Shown here: positions 60,757-64,000 of the stretch, piece after piece
Layout: each line of letters starts with the position of its first letter
How positions within the stretch are numbered: position 1 is the stretch's first letter
Assembly (NCBI GenBank): GCA_036378675.1
Contig: DASUWA010000013.1
Span: 62,001-126,000 of the forward strand
Reading direction: 5' to 3'
Source: Acidimicrobiales bacterium
GTDB lineage: Bacteria > Actinomycetota > Acidimicrobiia > Acidimicrobiales > Palsa-688
DNA: 64,000 bases
The notes under the pieces: generated by a model
The model's input: only the letters and a program-made list of their open reading frames with translations
Told to the model about the DNA's origin: nothing
Databases searched by the model: none
Position numbers and translations under genes: made by a program

Positions 60757-62249
60757 GTGACGATGCCTCCGGCGGCCAACAGCTCGCGGTAGGCGTCGTC
60801 GATGTTGCGCGCCAGACCGGCCGGGTCGGTGACTGCGGCCGGGTCGGCGAGCAGGCCCATGTCGAGCGAGCCGTTCTGGCTGAGGGTCGTGAGGTTGGCG
60901 GCGGTGCCCGCGACCGGCCCGAGTGGTATTCCAGCGACCACGGCCGCGCCGCCAATGTATGTGGGGAAGCCGGCGCCCCGCAGGTTGGAGGTGGCGAGGT
61001 CGAGCTTGGAGGCCTGTTGCCGCGCGAAACGTGTGCTGACAGACGTGGGGAGCAGGTTGGCGATGCCCGCGATGGCGCTCATGGTTCCGCCGCCGCTCAC
61101 GCCGCGCCGGCGTTCGGCCATGAGGTCACGGATTTGGGTGAAGCGTTCCTCCGGGCCGAGCGTGCCGCGGCCGGGCACTTGGAACGGAACGGGTGTGAAA
61201 GCGTTGCCTCCCATCGCGCGATCCGAACGGGTGCTGACCACGAAGGTCATGTTTAGGCCCTCGACGGGGGTTCCCCGCTCGGAGTGGTAGGCGAGCGCGC
61301 CCATAGCGGCGCCGGTTACGAACAGGTCGTTGACCGACCCGCCGAGAGCCTTGGCCGCGGCTTTTGCGTCGTCGAGCGAGAGGCGCAGCGTTTCCAGGTG
61401 CCGCTTGCGCGAGCGGTTGGTCCAAAGCGGAGCGCTCGCATTCATCGCGCGAGCGGTGCCTGCCGTGCTGAGCGTGCTCCGGATCTGTTCGACCAGGCCG
61501 ATGAAGGCCCGCGGGACGCGGGTGGGGTTGGTCACCAGATTGAAGACGTCCCCCGCCGCCCGGAGCGCTATGCCCTGCTGTCGGCGCAGGTTGTGAGCGA
61601 CGGTGCGCACGGCCGTGTCGATGATCGAGTCACTCACGTCGGCGCCGGCTTCGAGCAGCTCGCCCCGCTCGGCGGCGATCGCGTCTGCAAAAACCTTGTC
61701 GAGGTCGACTTCTGGCGGACGGGGAGGGGTTCGCTCCAGGTCGGTGTAGATCTCCGCCATCCGAAGAGCGCCGATGCCGTCGGCCACCGAATGGTGCTGC
61801 TTGATGAACAAGGCACCGCTGCCATCCTCCATGCCCTCGATCGCGTAGAACATCCAGAGAGGACGCGTGCGGTCGTAGGGTTCCTCGTAGAGGTGGGTGA
61901 CCAGATCGAGCAGCTGGCGTTTGGATCCCGGGGCCGGCAGGCTGAGGCGCCGGATGTGATAATCCAGCTCGAAGTCGCGGTCGGTCGCCCACACCGGCGG
62001 TGAGAGACGGCCCAACCCGGGCACGACCCGCTCCCGCAGTCGTGACAAACGGGCCAGGCCGTAGCGGAGCCGGGCTATGAGCAGCTCGAAGTCCGCCGGC
62101 TGGTCGAGCAGCGTCAGCAAAGCCCCGCTCGGGTTCAACCAGGGGTCCTTCTCGACGTTCCACATCAGCGCTTCTTGGTCGGACATGCGGCGCGCGAAGG
62201 CCAGCTCACGCGAGCGCTCCATGCTCGGCGCGGCGGGGCCGTCGACCAC
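60753..62249 (-). CDS. Wax ester synthase/diacylglycerol acyltransferase (WS/DGAT)
   Basis: A 498-residue acyltransferase that would join acyl-CoA to a fatty alcohol or diacylglycerol. The catalytic HHxxxDG is intact as HHSVADG at 152-158. The C-terminal domain has PLW.N.S and NLRG/GPVAG-type motifs usual in the family. Start GTG 62249 overlaps the last base of the PlsC stop codon. It probably stores carbon as wax esters or triacylglycerol, as in mycobacteria and other lipid-rich actinobacteria. Confidence 0.88.
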   Translation of the reverse strand: MVDGPAAPSMERSRELAFARRMSDQEALMWNVEKDPWLNPSGALLTLLDQPADFELLIARLRYGLARLSRLRERVVPGLGRLSPPVWATDRDFELDYHIRRLSLPAPGSKRQLLDLVTHLYEEPYDRTRPLWMFYAIEGMEDGSGALFIKQHHSVADGIGALRMAEIYTDLERTPPRPPEVDLDKVFADAIAAERGELLEAGADVSDSIIDTAVRTVAHNLRRQQGIALRAAGDVFNLVTNPTRVPRAFIGLVEQIRSTLSTAGTARAMNASAPLWTNRSRKRHLETLRLSLDDAKAAAKALGGSVNDLFVTGAAMGALAYHSERGTPVEGLNMTFVVSTRSDRAMGGNAFTPVPFQVPGRGTLGPEERFTQIRDLMAERRRGVSGGGTMSAIAGIANLLPTSVSTRFARQQASKLDLATSNLRGAGFPTYIGGAAVVAGIPLGPVAGTAANLTTLSQNGSLDMGLLADPAAVTDPAGLARNIDDAYRELLAAGGIVT

Positions 62250-62911
62250 TACGCGTTCACCAGTGCGAAGCGATCGGAGGAGGGCTGTCCACACAACCGA
62301 GCGATGTCGTCCATCACCAGATCGGTGAATTCTCGCAGCCGTTGCGAGTTGTTGGCTTCGCCGGAGTTGATCCACCGGGGCACACCAAAACGCACCGACA
62401 CCTTCTTGCGTGGCCTCGGCAGTCGCTGGCCCGGCGATTGCACTTCCTCGGTGCCGACGAGCCCGAGGGGAACGATCGGCGCGCCCGACGACCGTGCCAA
62501 GCGGGCCGGTCCTAGATGGCCGCGGTGGAGTTTCCCGTCGCGCGAACGGGTGCCCTCGGGGTAGACGCCGACGACGCCGCCCGCTGAGAGCACATCCTCT
62601 GCAGCTTCGAGCGCCTCCCGGGCACCGGCCGGGCTTCCCCGCCGGATCGGGATCTGACCGGTTGCTCGGAACATCCACGCGGTGCGCCGCCGATCGAAGT
62701 ACTCCGCCTTGGCAAGGAAGGAGACCGGCCGGTCCACCACCAACGCGACGAACAGCGAATCCATGAAGGACCGATGATTGGCGGCCACGATCACCGGGCC
62801 GGCCGGGAGATCGCGCGGGCCGTCGACGCTGATCTGATACGCGGCCAACAAGGGACGACTCAACACGGCCTTGGCGACCTTATAGCCCGTCGGACCCGCA
62901 GCTTCACCCAT
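62249..62911 (-). CDS. 1-acyl-glycerol-3-phosphate acyltransferase-like protein (PlsC family)
   Basis: A 220-residue acyltransferase from ATG 62911, preferred over GTG 62920 because GGAGGTG lies seven bases upstream. The HX4D motif is NHRSFMDS (His46, Asp51), and the glycerol-phosphate site is seen as YPEGTRS near 116-122. It would acylate lysophosphatidate or a similar alcohol. It opens an operon with WS/DGAT and an SDR, which suggests a short lipid-assembly pathway. Confidence 0.87.
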   Translation of the reverse strand: MGEAAGPTGYKVAKAVLSRPLLAAYQISVDGPRDLPAGPVIVAANHRSFMDSLFVALVVDRPVSFLAKAEYFDRRRTAWMFRATGQIPIRRGSPAGAREALEAAEDVLSAGGVVGVYPEGTRSRDGKLHRGHLGPARLARSSGAPIVPLGLVGTEEVQSPGQRLPRPRKKVSVRFGVPRWINSGEANNSQRLREFTDLVMDDIARLCGQPSSDRFALVNA

Positions 62912-63062
62912 TCGGCCCACCTCCGCGCTTAGCTACCCTGCCCGGGGGGAATCATCCCATTTAACTGCGAAGTAGGCGCGAACACCAAGTGACGATTTGA
63001 AGAACCTGCGCGGTCGCCACTCCACTTGGCTGACCTGGCGCTCCGGGTCCTAGGCTGCGTTC

Positions 63063-64000
63063 GTGGGACGGTGCCTGGGGACCCGCCTCTTGGTGGTGGC
63101 CGGACTTGCTTGCCTTCTCGGCATTGTTCCCGCTCGCGCCGTAAGTGGCCCTCCGACACCATCCAGTGATCCCTTCTACACCTACTCAGGCAAGGCGCCC
63201 CTGGCCAACGTGGAGCCGGGGACAGTTCTGAAAGAGCGGTCGATACAAGTGACGTTCGGGACGAGCGCCACACCCCTCCGAGGTGAGCAGCTGCTCTACA
63301 GGACGACCGGTCAGCTAGGCGACCCGACCGTCACGGTCACATCGATCCTTCGGCCCACCACGATCGCCCCCACAACCGGCATTGTCGAGTACCTCAGCTT
63401 CTACGACGGGCTCGCGTCGAAATGCGACCCCAGCTACACACTCGACGGCGGGAAGCCCGGATCGGTTACCGAGCAGCAGGCGGAGGAGGAAGAGCTGCTG
63501 GTCAGCTGGTACCTGAGCAACGGATTCACTGTGACGGTTCCTGACTTCGAAGGGACTGCACTCGACTGGATGGCAGGCCGCGAGTCCGGTTACGGCGCAC
63601 TCGACGCGCTCAAGGCCACCGAGTCCTACCTCCACGCACCTTCTTCCACGCCGCTCGGACTGTCCGGTTACTCCGGCGGTGCTGTTGCGGCCGACTGGGC
63701 GAGCGAGCTGGCGCCGGCATACGCGCCGCAGCTGCGGATCGCCGCTGTCGCCGAAGGCGGCATACCGGTCGACTACTCGCACATGATCGCCTACATGAAC
63801 GGCAGCTCTGTCTACTCCGCCGCCATTCCGGGAATGCTTCTCGGCCTCGCGCGTGCGTACCACGCGGACCTCACGCCGTACCTGTCCGCATATGGGCAGA
63901 AGGTCGTTGACGACGAGAGCAACACGTGCATCGACGAGGACTTCGGTCGCTACCCCGGTCTGACCGTGCAGGCACTTATGAAACCGCAGTACCGCAGCTT
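63063..64000 (+). CDS. Secretory lipase (LIP family), C-terminus cut by window end
   Basis: An exported lipase read from GTG 63063 and still open at base 64000, so 312 codons are seen. The signal peptide covers about 1-28 (LLVVAGLACLLGIVPARA). The nucleophile motif GYSGG at about 202-206 gives Ser204. The segments SILRPTTIAP and VTVPDFEGTALDWMAG are typical of triacylglycerol lipases of the LIP type (PF03583). The catalytic Asp and His are beyond or near the window end. It is divergent from the PlsC operon. Confidence 0.82.
   Translation, partial: MGRCLGTRLLVVAGLACLLGIVPARAVSGPPTPSSDPFYTYSGKAPLANVEPGTVLKERSIQVTFGTSATPLRGEQLLYRTTGQLGDPTVTVTSILRPTTIAPTTGIVEYLSFYDGLASKCDPSYTLDGGKPGSVTEQQAEEEELLVSWYLSNGFTVTVPDFEGTALDWMAGRESGYGALDALKATESYLHAPSSTPLGLSGYSGGAVAADWASELAPAYAPQLRIAAVAEGGIPVDYSHMIAYMNGSSVYSAAIPGMLLGLARAYHADLTPYLSAYGQKVVDDESNTCIDEDFGRYPGLTVQALMKPQYRS

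Noticed and set aside
1-64000. Transfer RNA, ribosomal RNA, CRISPR arrays, transposases and phage genes
   Set aside because: I looked for conserved tRNA T-loop patterns, regularly spaced repeats, terminal inverted repeats with transposase motifs and phage structural genes, and found none that hold up.

Overview
The window is GC-rich bacterial DNA from a member of the Actinomycetota. Support comes from wax-ester synthase/DGAT, MMPL, mycothiol-dependent isomerase-type and DUF222/HNH (13E12-like) genes, many GTG/TTG starts, frequent 4-bp start/stop overlaps and at least two promoters placed for leaderless mRNAs. The class is not certain. A soil or freshwater lineage such as Acidimicrobiia, or a mycobacterial relative, would fit. 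Almost all of the sequence is coding. I see no rRNA, tRNA, CRISPR array, insertion sequence or prophage, and no gap longer than about 300 bp.

Layout: 1-4.3 kb holds an SDR cut by the window edge, a Baeyer-Villiger monooxygenase and an ABC-F ATPase. 4.3-7.1 kb holds a patatin-like lipase and two exported proteins. 7.1-11.2 kb holds an ArsR/SRPBCC pair, an MMPL transporter and an SH3-type exported protein. 11.2-18 kb holds an SDR, an ECF42-type sigma factor with its DGPF/YCII partner, an O-methyltransferase and a TetR/TauD divergon. 18-24.9 kb is regulatory: a PAS-LuxR protein, a large LuxR ATPase, two cupins and a class III cyclase. 24.9-32.5 kb has an acyl-CoA ligase facing away from a Rieske oxygenase, then MscS, DUF427, Smr, GNAT, DUF1684 and a DinB-like isomerase.

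32.6-46.8 kb contains two GGDEF-EAL proteins. Between them lie a decayed flavin-disulfide reductase tail, a secreted esterase, a DUF222/HNH gene with a hairpin over its ribosome-binding site, a secreted GH25-like protein and an unusual divergent pair of paralogous genes, one of which is a ribbon-helix-helix protein. 46.9-54.5 kb has an ABC ATPase translationally coupled to a histidine kinase, a receiver-only protein, a NarL-type regulator and a FtsX-type permease. 54.7-64 kb has a flavin oxidoreductase, hydrolases, an HTH/DUF4097 pair, a PlsC - WS/DGAT - SDR operon and a secretory lipase cut by the window end.

Taken together, the region is an accessory lipid and xenobiotic metabolism region (Baeyer-Villiger, Rieske and TauD oxygenases, several SDRs, acyl-CoA ligase, wax ester/TAG synthesis, lipases) interleaved with many local regulators. 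The most novel-looking element is the 43.0-44.5 kb divergon. It encodes an RHH protein and a paralogue that keeps the helices and a shared C-terminal domain but lacks the DNA-contacting strand. The pair shares a promoter region carrying three GTAGGAT repeats.
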